From a virus, in the IMG/VR virus record IMGVR_UViG_3300030101_003867, positions 1 to 50,162 of that record: a stretch of 50,162 bases of DNA; one strand, given 5' to 3'. The translations under genes and the position numbers were made by a program. The number at the start of each line of letters is the position of its first letter. The stretch's first letter is position 1. Below are positions 29,854 through 39,119 of the stretch, piece by piece. Under the pieces are notes generated by a model that saw nothing but the letters and a program-made list of their open reading frames with translations, ran no database searches and was not told the origin of the DNA.

Positions 29854-32800
29854 TTAAGCCGGCTGTTTAGACCTAACAACACCATCACTACTTGATTTAA
29901 ATGTAAATAGCGCTTGTTGAGGTCCTGCAAAATTAGGTCCATTCATAGAAAAGAATAACCCTCCAAATCCTTGATTATTACATCCCGTACTAAATGGATT
30001 AGTACCCGCAGAATCAGTGTACACGATATCGCCTTCATCCGGCGTTGGTTGAGTTTTATTTGCACCTGATTCTCTTTTAAAATATGCAACAACACCAGTT
30101 GGTTCATCACCCGCGGTTGATTGCACACTATTACCTGATTGAGCTCTATAAAAAGCAACAAGTACAGTTCCTTGTACTAATATTCTTAATGTTGTATTAG
30201 GGCTACTTAATCCTGCGCCATTTAAATCTGTAACTTTTAGCGTTAAAGTATCATCCATACCATTTGTTAATTCTACTCCAGCAGTTATTAAACCCGTTGT
30301 AGAATTTATTATATATCTTCCAGCATTAGTTTGAGACACAATAGAAAAATTAAGCCCTCTTGTTGCGTCAGCTTTACCCCCATTTATTCCTGTTATTTGT
30401 AATCCAGTTGAATTTCCTGATAACATTGCGTTTATAGTTCTACCAGTTGTATTATTAGTATTATTAGCTTGGCTAGCAAGCGGCCCAACATTTATACTGG
30501 GGGCTACATTCGTTATATTTATAGTATATGTAAAGTTTTTAGAATCTGATGTACCAACTTTTGTTGTTGTTATTGTTACAGTATAATTATCTTGCTGATT
30601 ATTTTTAAAATCAAAAGTAGACGCTGTTACAATATTTTGTCCGCTAATACTAAACGTGCCAGCTCTTGCGGCACCTGTTCCATCTACAATATTACTTACA
30701 ACATGAGTAACGCTTGAATTGCTACCTTGTCCGTCCATAGCTGTCCCCGAAGCATTTGTAGTAGCTAAAGTTCCAACTGTTGTTCCAGATGCAGCGCTTT
30801 CAGCCACAGAATTAGCGCTTAAAGTTTGATTTACAGGAACATCCCCGGCACTAGCATTTATTTGTTCATTTAAATCTGCAATTAAGCCACAAGAAGAGGT
30901 TTCAAAATATATATCTATAGCAGAAATAAAAGGAAATGTTTCAAAAACATTAAAACTAAAACCGGCCCTATTTAATCCAACGGCGCTTGCAAAATTACTA
31001 TGCGAATCCCCTACCAAAGTTCCTCCAGTATTAGATGATGTAAAAGAAATAGGGTATCTTTCAGGCAGCTGAGCTAACAAAGGGTCATTTTTAGATTTAA
31101 ATATTGCTTCTAATACTTTATTAGAATCATTGGCATTATTGCTGCTTATGTCTTGTGTAAGATTAAACTCTCTAGCCGTGCCAATTGATCCTACGTTTAT
31201 AAATTCAGGAAACCTATTTACAGCTAAACCATCAAATCTATTAGAGGGCGATTGATTAATAGTTTCATCAATAATTACTGGCAGCAGTCTAGCGTTAGAT
31301 CCTGCAATACCGGTTTCAGTACTGCTTTCATTTACATCTCTAGGCACCTTATTAATATTATCACCATTTAAATAAACATATGTTTTTTCAGGATCTAAAG
31401 TTTGGCTAGCTCTAAAAACTTGAGGAGTATAAACATTATAATAATCTTGTTCAGTTTGTTTTACAACAATTCTATATGAATACCAACCCAAGGGATTGTA
31501 ATTATTACTGTTTATATCATTATTATAAGCATCATTTAATGCTTCATTAAAGCTAAGTCTTAAACAATTATGATTCCAGTTGGTATGGCTAACATCGACA
31601 TTAGAGCTTTTTCTTTCTGAAAATGTTGTTGAATTACTTGGTAAAATAACAGGAGATTGTCTTCCATATCTATCAGATAATACAACACCTACAGAATAAG
31701 TTCTTCCTGATTTTATAGATGATAATAAATATTGTTTATTTTGAGCAGCTTGCCCGCTTGTACTAACAGCTAATTTAGAAGTATTTATAACATTATTTAT
31801 AGATCTATTTTGCAAAAAATTACCATATATAATTCTATTTCCAGAGACCTCTTGTGTTTTTGCTTTAATAGGAATAATATCAGAAACTCTAATTATATCT
31901 GCTTCTGGTAAAGTTTTTAATGGTTTTGTAGATTTATAAACGTATTGATGCTTATATCTTAATCTAGCTATTCCTAACACAGGTGATCCATCAACAATAG
32001 CTGGAGGTTTAATTACTTCAACAGTAGGCTTTATATTAAAATTACTTTGAGGTATCTTTATTCTATCAACAACTTTAATAGCAGTACTGTCAGATTCAGT
32101 ATATAATATTTCAATTTCTTTTATTTTTAATTTATTTTCCCAAGAATATTGAGGAGATGAGCCTATGTTAAAAAAATATAAATTTGTATTATCTGCAATT
32201 GTTGGAGTTATAGCTGTTGTAGTATCAAAATCACTGCTAGTTATATTACCTTCTACTGTATATAAATCATCATTGCTTGTTAATAATATGTTATTAGCAG
32301 CAATTGTTCCGGAAACGGTGTCTATAGCATGATTTTCATCTCCAGTTAACCCAGAACCATTATTAACTTTAGCGCTAGCATGATTAGTTATATTATCATC
32401 AAATGGTAAAATAATATCCAAAGTTATTTTATTAGCTTTGTTTACCATATTTTCAACAATACTTTCTTTAACAGCATTCTCCATGTCCTCATTAGTCATA
32501 ATACCAGCCATAGCAACACCTGAAGTTGAATATGTTCCGTCATTAAATGTTTGAGTAGGTTTACCAGGATGAAAAGTATGCTGTGTAAAAGGAGATATTA
32601 AAGAATATTCATTATTATGATATTTAAATCTATATGCGAATTTTACAAACTCTTCTTCTATATGTTTACTTTTTATAGTAGCGTCATATTCCATAGTAAC
32701 TTTAGGAGATGTATATGGCGCATATTGTGCTACACTTATTTTATCTTCTAAATAAATATCATCGGTGTATTCATTAGCTATTGCATCAGTTATATTTATT

Positions 32801-33564
32801 CTTCTTGGTTGATTATAATTGTCTGTCCAAAATAATAAATCATCTATTCTATTAATATTAATTATATTATGAAGAGTACTAAAATTTAATCTTTTACTAT
32901 CTATTATTGCTACGGGAGGATTGGTATTTGGATTTTTAATATTTTTATAATATATTCTACAAATAAATGTGTTATCTGCAAATTGTATAGCGCTTGAATC
33001 GTCATTTATATTATTTGGAGTAAAATTTGTTACAAAATAAAATACATCACCAGTTAATGGATCTGCATAATAACCTATTGTTTTAAGATTAAAAGAAAAG
33101 AATAAAGTATCACCTTCTTTTGCGTTGCCGCTGCCATCTTGATTTCCAACAGAATTAAATCCTGTAGGAGAAACATTTACTATAGTATTACCGCTACTAA
33201 CAGAAACTGACGTAACTCTTCTTATATCATATTTATTTTCAATATCTCCTTGACCTATACTAGCAGAATTTCTAAGCCCTCTAACAAACATATTAGGCTT
33301 TATTATTGCAGTATTATCACCAGAAATAGATATACTATTAGATGTATCTATACGCGAAGAAAAACTTACTTCACTAAATCCTAGTGAAGTTGTATATTCA
33401 GCATATTCATTACCTTTAATATTTTGAACAGTTCCTACATCTGAATTTTCAGATTTTGAAACTGTTATATTATTAGCATCTCTATATTGTCCATTAGGTA
33501 ATATTCTATCATCAAGGTCTTTGTTCATTTTACCTTGAATAAAATTATTTTTTATTTCTGGCAT
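29854..33564 (-). CDS. Tail nozzle-like protein, first part, with cadherin-like repeats
   Basis: 1236 aa. The N-terminus MPEIKNNFIQGKMNKDLDDR, then ILPNGQYRDANNI and SDVGTVQNIKGN, is a hallmark of phage tail nozzle/tubular protein B-like proteins. A long beta-rich body follows to about residue 860. Residues about 880-1130 change composition to Ser/Thr/Asn/Gly-rich cadherin-like repeats (FDFKNNQQDNYTVTI; INSTTGLITAG; LTLKVTDLNGAG), as in surface adhesion modules. The last 100 residues hold two close cysteines or isolated Cys in GCNNQGFGG. Likely a tail tip component with a host-contacting insert. Confidence 0.75.
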   Translation of the reverse strand: MPEIKNNFIQGKMNKDLDDRILPNGQYRDANNITVSKSENSDVGTVQNIKGNEYAEYTTSLGFSEVSFSSRIDTSNSISISGDNTAIIKPNMFVRGLRNSASIGQGDIENKYDIRRVTSVSVSSGNTIVNVSPTGFNSVGNQDGSGNAKEGDTLFFSFNLKTIGYYADPLTGDVFYFVTNFTPNNINDDSSAIQFADNTFICRIYYKNIKNPNTNPPVAIIDSKRLNFSTLHNIININRIDDLLFWTDNYNQPRRINITDAIANEYTDDIYLEDKISVAQYAPYTSPKVTMEYDATIKSKHIEEEFVKFAYRFKYHNNEYSLISPFTQHTFHPGKPTQTFNDGTYSTSGVAMAGIMTNEDMENAVKESIVENMVNKANKITLDIILPFDDNITNHASAKVNNGSGLTGDENHAIDTVSGTIAANNILLTSNDDLYTVEGNITSSDFDTTTAITPTIADNTNLYFFNIGSSPQYSWENKLKIKEIEILYTESDSTAIKVVDRIKIPQSNFNIKPTVEVIKPPAIVDGSPVLGIARLRYKHQYVYKSTKPLKTLPEADIIRVSDIIPIKAKTQEVSGNRIIYGNFLQNRSINNVINTSKLAVSTSGQAAQNKQYLLSSIKSGRTYSVGVVLSDRYGRQSPVILPSNSTTFSERKSSNVDVSHTNWNHNCLRLSFNEALNDAYNNDINSNNYNPLGWYSYRIVVKQTEQDYYNVYTPQVFRASQTLDPEKTYVYLNGDNINKVPRDVNESSTETGIAGSNARLLPVIIDETINQSPSNRFDGLAVNRFPEFINVGSIGTAREFNLTQDISSNNANDSNKVLEAIFKSKNDPLLAQLPERYPISFTSSNTGGTLVGDSHSNFASAVGLNRAGFSFNVFETFPFISAIDIYFETSSCGLIADLNEQINASAGDVPVNQTLSANSVAESAASGTTVGTLATTNASGTAMDGQGSNSSVTHVVSNIVDGTGAARAGTFSISGQNIVTASTFDFKNNQQDNYTVTITTTKVGTSDSKNFTYTINITNVAPSINVGPLASQANNTNNTTGRTINAMLSGNSTGLQITGINGGKADATRGLNFSIVSQTNAGRYIINSTTGLITAGVELTNGMDDTLTLKVTDLNGAGLSSPNTTLRILVQGTVLVAFYRAQSGNSVQSTAGDEPTGVVAYFKRESGANKTQPTPDEGDIVYTDSAGTNPFSTGCNNQGFGGLFFSMNGPNFAGPQQALFTFKSSSDGVVRSKQPA

Positions 33565-33567
33565 ATA

Positions 33568-34725
33568 TTATTTTATTGTTTTAGATTTACCTCTCATAAC
33601 CTGAGTAAGTTCATCTATTTTTAAACTTGATAATCTTAATTTAGCATTTCTCATCGCGGCTCTTCTTTCTTTTCTAAATCTATTTATAACAAATTCTGGA
33701 TAATTAGATTTTGAAGAAGCAATAGCATGAGTTATATATTTATATATTGCATCTTCTGCATATTTGTGAACTTGCATTTCATCATCAGTTCCTAAGCCAT
33801 CTGAAACATATTTTAATGTAATTATTTTATTTGATAAATCGCTCGAAAAACTTATTTTTCCATTTACCTCATCAATAATAAAAACTCCATTTTCCTGTGT
33901 AGTCTCGGGTTCAAGCCCATATCTTCCACCCGCCGTAAGCACTCTTTCTATAGCATCATCTGCATCATAGTTTGCTTCTAATTTTATAGGTGCGCCACTT
34001 ATTTTTTTAATATCAAACGCATCAAATCTAGTATTTGTTACAGGTGTGCCTTTTAATAATTTACCATCCGAACCAAATATATAATTATAATCATCATCTT
34101 GTAATATAGATTCTGAAGGCCTCGATGTAAATCTAGCAGGATATATTATATTTTCTATACCAGCTTCATCTATAAAAGATAATCTTACATAATGTACGTA
34201 ATCCTGAGGCATAGGCATTGATAAACTTGGCCCTAATTGAATTTCTTGTATTTTTTCTGTTCTCGATATATCGTAGCTAAACTCTTGAATACCTCTTTTA
34301 GCATGGAATAAAACATCTGTTCTTTTACAACCATATATTAATTTACCATCACCAACATAAGCCATAATATAATTATTAACTATATCTTTTAAAGATATAT
34401 ACCTATAACCACCAAATCTTTCAGCTTTACTAATTTCTTTTACTGTTATAACTAAACCAGTTTTTGGCGCTCCACCTGATTCCAAAACAGCTGCATTATT
34501 TGTATTATTTATAAATTCTACAATATTATTACTACCCGCTTTTGGATAATTATAATTAGCTATATTTATTTCTTTACCATCTACAAAAATAGCAATAGCA
34601 GATTTTGAAGCCGGTAGCGTTGGAAAACTTGCGGTTGTTAATGTAAATTCTTCAGCTGTTCCATCACCAGTAAAACCTTGTGACTGACTATAATAAGCCT
34701 GTTGTGTTACGTTTATTAGTCCCAT
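33568..34725 (-). CDS. Putative tail adaptor/tube ring protein (385 aa)
   Basis: 385 aa. The N-terminal 110 residues are a beta-rich Thr/Ala-rich domain (FTGDGTAEEFTLTTASFPTL; SAIAIFVDGKEIN). The rest is mixed, with YVGDGKLIYGCKRTDVLFHA and a basic helical C-terminus (RKERRAAMRNAKLRLSSLKI). It lies between the head-tail adaptor and nozzle genes, the normal slot for a gatekeeper/tail-tube ring (T7 gp11-like). No direct family recalled. Confidence 0.62.
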   Translation of the reverse strand: MGLINVTQQAYYSQSQGFTGDGTAEEFTLTTASFPTLPASKSAIAIFVDGKEINIANYNYPKAGSNNIVEFINNTNNAAVLESGGAPKTGLVITVKEISKAERFGGYRYISLKDIVNNYIMAYVGDGKLIYGCKRTDVLFHAKRGIQEFSYDISRTEKIQEIQLGPSLSMPMPQDYVHYVRLSFIDEAGIENIIYPARFTSRPSESILQDDDYNYIFGSDGKLLKGTPVTNTRFDAFDIKKISGAPIKLEANYDADDAIERVLTAGGRYGLEPETTQENGVFIIDEVNGKISFSSDLSNKIITLKYVSDGLGTDDEMQVHKYAEDAIYKYITHAIASSKSNYPEFVINRFRKERRAAMRNAKLRLSSLKIDELTQVMRGKSKTIK

Positions 34726-34728
34726 TTA

Positions 34729-35442
34729 TTATTGCTCTAATTGTGTTATTTTATTTTCTTCAGCCGATGCTACTTGTATAACAGCAGGATCAGAAATTAC
34801 CAGCCCTGCATATTTTAATATACCTAATATTAATTGAACTCTATCTGATTCATGCAAAGTATAGTCAACAGAGTCCGAGGGTTTATGTGTTAATGCTCCA
34901 TTAGTATCAGCCTCACTTCCCCATACCACATCATCAGGAATTTTTATATATTCTATTAATAAATCTCCTAAAGTCCAACTACCATCTGATAAAGCAGGTT
35001 CAACAATAATATCTGCTGCTCTCTGATAATATACAGGAAATGATGTTGTTGGTTTTGTTAAAGGTGAAGATAATAAGTATGATAAAGATTTTTTATCTAC
35101 TTTTTCTAATTGAATAGTTTTATTAGTTATACTAATATTTATTGTTTTATATAAATCCGTTGGCAAAGTTCCAATTCCATTTGTTAATGTAATATCTGCT
35201 TGTTTAAAAAACGGATCTATTTTTTGTTCAATTTTTTCAGGTATATTCCCATAATCTTCCACAGCTCTTCCAGCATTATGCTTTATAACTGCACGATTAT
35301 ATTCATAAAAGTTTTGATCTAGTATATCAAGCTGAACCTGAGAACCTATTTTATTAAATTCATCAGGTGTTAAAAACCCTCTAGATTCTTTATTTAGTAT
35401 TGATAATACTGTTTTGTATACTTTGTCAACTGATATTGCCAT
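34729..35442 (-). CDS. Putative head-tail adaptor protein (237 aa)
   Basis: Start chosen at ATG 35442 (MAISVDKVYKTVLSILNKES), because the longer frame to 35484 runs through a hairpin (35465-35481). 237 aa, helical N-terminus with RGFLTPDEFNKIGSQVQLDI, then a beta-rich centre. Such a 'GYLTPEEFN...A..A..D' head is frequent in small adaptor-like proteins of marine phages located between capsid and tail genes. Position supports a head completion/adaptor role. Confidence 0.65.
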   Translation of the reverse strand: MAISVDKVYKTVLSILNKESRGFLTPDEFNKIGSQVQLDILDQNFYEYNRAVIKHNAGRAVEDYGNIPEKIEQKIDPFFKQADITLTNGIGTLPTDLYKTINISITNKTIQLEKVDKKSLSYLLSSPLTKPTTSFPVYYQRAADIIVEPALSDGSWTLGDLLIEYIKIPDDVVWGSEADTNGALTHKPSDSVDYTLHESDRVQLILGILKYAGLVISDPAVIQVASAEENKITQLEQ

Positions 35443-35464
35443 ATCTTTTTTTATATAATGATTA

Positions 35465-35481
35465 AGCCGCATATAGCGGCT
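35465..35481 (-). terminator. Hairpin before the adaptor gene, possible attenuator
   Basis: AGCCGC / GCGGCT stem with a 5-base loop, in the 55-base gap between the genes at 35498-36286 and 34729-35442. On the - strand it is followed by TTAATCATTATAT rather than a clean T run, so it may act as a partial terminator or an RNA end-protecting structure. Confidence 0.45.
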
Positions 35482-35497
35482 CAACCACTATAATTAA

Positions 35498-36286
35498 CTA
35501 TTTAAGTTTTTTTTCAACCGTTTGGAAAACTTCAACACCTTCATCTGTTTTAAACCACGCAGCTAATGCTGAATATGGATTTTCATCAAATGGAACCGTC
35601 ATTAGTTTTCTCCCCGTAGAAGCCCAATTAAATGTTCTTTGATCAGATGATAAATTTATAATATTCATTTCAACAGCTTTTATGCCGATGTTTCTAATAT
35701 TTATATTTTCATCATTAACTAATTCTAAGAATAAATATGGATTTCTTTTAGCAAATAGTAATAAATCTCTTTTAAGCTCCTTAGAAGTCATCGTAGATAC
35801 CTTATTTCCCAACTCAGACCTTAATATCGCTTCAGCATGATCAATTTCTACATTTTGAGCAGCTGTTAAAGCTTCAATTTCTAATTCTATGATATCTAAT
35901 TCATCTTCTGCAATTTGAACAGCATCATATTCTTGAAAATGTGTACCGTTTTTTGGATGTAAAGCTAAAAATTTTTGTAATGTTTGTTTTTCCTTAGGAA
36001 CAAAAAGTTGACCATCTCTAAAAGCAATATGAGATAATCTTTGAACCCCTTTCATTTCATCTACAAATATTGTTTTTTGATTTTCACAATATTTTATTTC
36101 TCTTTCATAACCTTTTTCTTCATCAAAATGTAAAATTCCTCTACTATTTAATATAAACACAATGGGTGTATCATTAATAATTAATTCATATAACCTGTCT
36201 TTATATTCTGCTTTTTTTTGTTTTTTTGGTGGAGCAACCATTACTGGTTCTTCAGCAGCCACCACTGCTTTTTGTTTTTTTGCCAT
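35498..36286 (-). CDS. Virion-associated protein downstream of the capsid gene (262 aa)
   Basis: 262 aa. N-terminal 30 residues are a disordered Ala/Lys/Pro-rich tail (KKQKAVVAAEEPVMVAPPKK); then a compact beta domain (DRLYELIINDTPIVFILNSR) and a helical C-terminal half with SELGNKVSTMTSKELKRDLL, and WFKTDEGVEVFQTVEKKLK at the end. No known enzyme motif. Lies immediately after the capsid terminator and before the adaptor gene; similar genes often follow the major capsid gene in marine Bacteroidota phages. Function unknown. Confidence 0.62.
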   Translation of the reverse strand: MAKKQKAVVAAEEPVMVAPPKKQKKAEYKDRLYELIINDTPIVFILNSRGILHFDEEKGYEREIKYCENQKTIFVDEMKGVQRLSHIAFRDGQLFVPKEKQTLQKFLALHPKNGTHFQEYDAVQIAEDELDIIELEIEALTAAQNVEIDHAEAILRSELGNKVSTMTSKELKRDLLLFAKRNPYLFLELVNDENINIRNIGIKAVEMNIINLSSDQRTFNWASTGRKLMTVPFDENPYSALAAWFKTDEGVEVFQTVEKKLK

Positions 36287-36312
36287 AATATAATATAATA
36301 AAAATGTTAAAA

Positions 36313-36348
36313 TAAAGGCTCTGGGTGCCGAAGCACCCGTTACCTTTA
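36313..36348 (-). terminator. UUCG-loop terminator after the major capsid gene
   Basis: Read on the - strand: AAAGG ... GGGTGC-TTCG-GCACCC ... CCTTT followed by ATTTTAA. A C(UUCG)G tetraloop caps a 6-bp G:C-rich stem (36323-36328 with 36333-36338), and an outer AAAGG/CCTTT stem (36314-36318 with 36343-36347) extends it. It lies 8 bases after the capsid stop. Probably a partial terminator setting capsid mRNA high relative to downstream tail genes, or a stabilising 3' end. Confidence 0.82.
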
Positions 36349-36355
36349 ATAAATA

Positions 36356-37813
36356 TTAAGAATCAAATCTGATAAAGTTGTTTGCAGCTTGTACTACTAA
36401 ACATCTTTCTGATAGATAGTGAATTTCCATTTTATCAATACTGTTACTAGTTGGTCCACCAACTGATCCAGTAATCCATGTTTTCATTTTTCTATCATCA
36501 GCTTGAGAAGCTCTATATCTTACATGCAAGAATGGTCTTCTTACATTTTGAGCTAATACTTGATCATAAACTGAGCTACTACCTGCTGGAAGTAATACTC
36601 CACTTAAACCACCTACGTGACCTCTTGTAGAAGCATCATTTAGATATTTCCAGTCAGTTTTGTAGAAGTCATAAGACCCTCTTCTAAATCCTGTAAATCC
36701 AAGATTTAACGCCATGTCTTCAGAGTTATTAAATATTCCATAAGCAGTACCACCTTGAGTTCCTGCAGAAAGACCCGCTAACAAGTCATCGATATATAAA
36801 TTTGCATCTCTGTTTAGATATAACATATTTTCTTCGATAGCTCCTTGCTTGTCTAGTTCTTTTAACAACTTATCAAACTCGTCTAACTGATCTGCACCAG
36901 TTGTACCAGCATTAAATTGATCTGTTGCTACAATACCTCTGTTACCAATAGCCTCTAATAAGCCTTCTGAACCGCCAACATTATTACCCGCTAAATCATG
37001 TAATTGTGAATCAGCAGTTGCAGTGCCTGATGTTTTAACTTTTTCTGCTTCAACCATTGTCATTTCTAAATAGTCTTCAAATCTAGCTCTTGTATCACCA
37101 GAAGCTTTTAAGTACCATAAGTAACCATTTTCACCTGATTCACCAGCTACTTCAACCCACCCGATTTGAGCAGTGTCAGAGCCGTTGATTGCAAAGTGAT
37201 CTTTAATAATCATTGGTTTATTTGTAAAAGATTTGAATTTAGGCTCTATAGATTCAACCATAGTGTCTGTTCCTTTTTGAAATTCAGAACCATATACAAA
37301 AAACTTAATTGCTTGGTTATCTGTATCCGCAATACCAGCTAAATCATTAACATTTTCAGCGCCATAAGGTGCAATTGTTAATTGAGATGTTGAAGCTTCA
37401 GCGCCCGCTGTAACTAAAGCTTTAAATACTACGCTATTAACCACAGCTACTACTGTAGCATTTTTTCTAACCACGTGAGCTTCTGTTGCGCCAGAATCTA
37501 TACCCACAATAGTGTCAACAACTCCTGTAACAGGATTAATTTGACCAGTATATGCTAAATGTAGTCTACCTTGCTCAGACCAAATAACTTGATCAGATTG
37601 CATAGGCATTTCAGCACCAGCCATAGCTAAAAATCCAGCTATTGTTCTGTTGCCATATCTTTCAACTTCCTTTTCGTATAACTCAGGAAGATATTGTTTT
37701 GCCCACCCGTCATTTTGAATATCAAGGTAATTACCTTGTAATGTCATTTTTTGCTGAGCAGGTGTAACTAAACTACCGGCTGCTGGGCCAGTAAATTGTA
37801 CGTCGTTTGCCAT
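36356..37813 (-). CDS. Major capsid protein
   Basis: 485 aa. N-terminus MANDVQFTGPAAGSLVTPAQ, then a helical region with GWAKQYLPELYEKEVERYGN and AGFLAMAGAEMPMQSDQVIW. The rest alternates beta strands and loops as in HK97-fold capsids, with few Cys and more regular, higher-GC codons than neighbours, as expected of a highly expressed gene. It lies directly after a scaffold-like gene and is followed by its own terminator. Context (portal-scaffold-MCP order) makes the call strong even without a database match. Confidence 0.85.
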   Translation of the reverse strand: MANDVQFTGPAAGSLVTPAQQKMTLQGNYLDIQNDGWAKQYLPELYEKEVERYGNRTIAGFLAMAGAEMPMQSDQVIWSEQGRLHLAYTGQINPVTGVVDTIVGIDSGATEAHVVRKNATVVAVVNSVVFKALVTAGAEASTSQLTIAPYGAENVNDLAGIADTDNQAIKFFVYGSEFQKGTDTMVESIEPKFKSFTNKPMIIKDHFAINGSDTAQIGWVEVAGESGENGYLWYLKASGDTRARFEDYLEMTMVEAEKVKTSGTATADSQLHDLAGNNVGGSEGLLEAIGNRGIVATDQFNAGTTGADQLDEFDKLLKELDKQGAIEENMLYLNRDANLYIDDLLAGLSAGTQGGTAYGIFNNSEDMALNLGFTGFRRGSYDFYKTDWKYLNDASTRGHVGGLSGVLLPAGSSSVYDQVLAQNVRRPFLHVRYRASQADDRKMKTWITGSVGGPTSNSIDKMEIHYLSERCLVVQAANNFIRFDS

Positions 37814-37834
37814 TTTTAATTAATTTTTTTTAGT

Positions 37835-39091
37835 TTAATAATTTTTTAACTTTAATTTTAGCTTAGAATTATCATCACCAGAAATAGCTCTCACTTTTAT
37901 TCCACCAGATTCAACGTAGCCATCGGCAGTTTTTCTAGGATTCATATTAATGTTCTTAGCGTCTGCTGCCATTTGTTTTATAGCATCTGCTTTACCTTGT
38001 TCATAAAAATGATTAGCTATTGCATCAGAGTTTGAAGCAGCAAATAAAGCTTTATGAAAATCATTTGCTTGAGTAAGAAGATTATTCTTATCAACATATT
38101 TATCAAAAACATTTGTTAAATTTTGTGATTCTTTTACTTTATTAACATCTTTTACATTAAACCTATACTTTTTGTCTCCAACTTTAAAATTAAAACCTTT
38201 AAAATTTTCATTGAAAACGTTTTCAGTTTGTTGTTTAAAATGTTTTGTTTGCTTCTCTAATAATTGTTCAGCTGATTTTTGCTCAGTATTGTATCGATTG
38301 AAAAAGTCTACTGCTTTTTGTTGTTCAGGCAATAACTTAGAACCCAACTTGACTTCCTTGTAATATTTGTCCTTCATACTTGTTAAAAAGTTTTTTGCTT
38401 GTGCAATCTCCTCTTTACGAGCTAATTTTTTTCTTCTCACATCTCTATCTGAATCTAATTCTTCATCTATTGAAAATTTATCTTCCATTAGAAATTGAAT
38501 TTCTTCATAACTAAGATGTGGTTTTGTTTGTTTATAATATTCTACTAATAATGTTTCCTCTTCAACATTACTATAATCTGCGCTTAGTCTAACATAATCT
38601 TCTAAGCTTCCACCAGTTTCTTCCATAAATTTTACAAGATCTTGTATATTTTCTGGTAAGTTTATTTCTGGTTCTTGTGTTTTTTCTTCCGATAATACTT
38701 CTTCTTGTTCCGGTGTGGTGTTGGCAGCTTCATCGCCTCCATCCACTCCTGCTTCGTTAGTATCATCTGTTTCAGTGGTTTCATCGGTTATTTCTTCTAT
38801 TATAGGGGTTTCATTTATTTCTTCTTCCTCTTTCTCTGAGGTAGATTCTTTAGTTTCCTTTTCGGCGTTTTCTTTTTGAACTTTTCCGCTAGTTTCGGAT
38901 TCGTCGCGTACAGGAACCTCATCTGTGCTTTGCTCTTGAACGGCATCTTTTTCTTGTTTAGTTTTATTTAAATCTAATTTAATGACTTCATCTTTTTCAA
39001 ATAATGTCATTTTATCTTTTAATACTTCTTTTTCTTTTTCGGCTGGAGTTGTGATTTCATCTTCCAGCACTTTTGCTTTAATTTCTGTCAT
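37835..39091 (-). CDS. Scaffolding / capsid assembly protein
   Basis: 418 aa. Residues about 1-150 are extremely Glu/Asp/Thr-rich and low-complexity (ESTSEKEEEEINETPIIEEI); the central part is a charged helical, coiled-coil stretch (RRKKLARKEEIAQAKNFLTS; LLEKQTKHFKQQTENVF), and the C-terminus is basic (GDDNSKLKLKLKNY). Acidic-helical-basic order with a basic tail that can touch the capsid shell is typical of phage scaffolding proteins. Located between portal and major capsid gene. Leader upstream of ATG is a pure A/T run. Confidence 0.82.
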   Translation of the reverse strand: MTEIKAKVLEDEITTPAEKEKEVLKDKMTLFEKDEVIKLDLNKTKQEKDAVQEQSTDEVPVRDESETSGKVQKENAEKETKESTSEKEEEEINETPIIEEITDETTETDDTNEAGVDGGDEAANTTPEQEEVLSEEKTQEPEINLPENIQDLVKFMEETGGSLEDYVRLSADYSNVEEETLLVEYYKQTKPHLSYEEIQFLMEDKFSIDEELDSDRDVRRKKLARKEEIAQAKNFLTSMKDKYYKEVKLGSKLLPEQQKAVDFFNRYNTEQKSAEQLLEKQTKHFKQQTENVFNENFKGFNFKVGDKKYRFNVKDVNKVKESQNLTNVFDKYVDKNNLLTQANDFHKALFAASNSDAIANHFYEQGKADAIKQMAADAKNINMNPRKTADGYVESGGIKVRAISGDDNSKLKLKLKNY

Positions 39092-39119
39092 AATATAATA
39101 TTATATAATTGTTTAAAAT

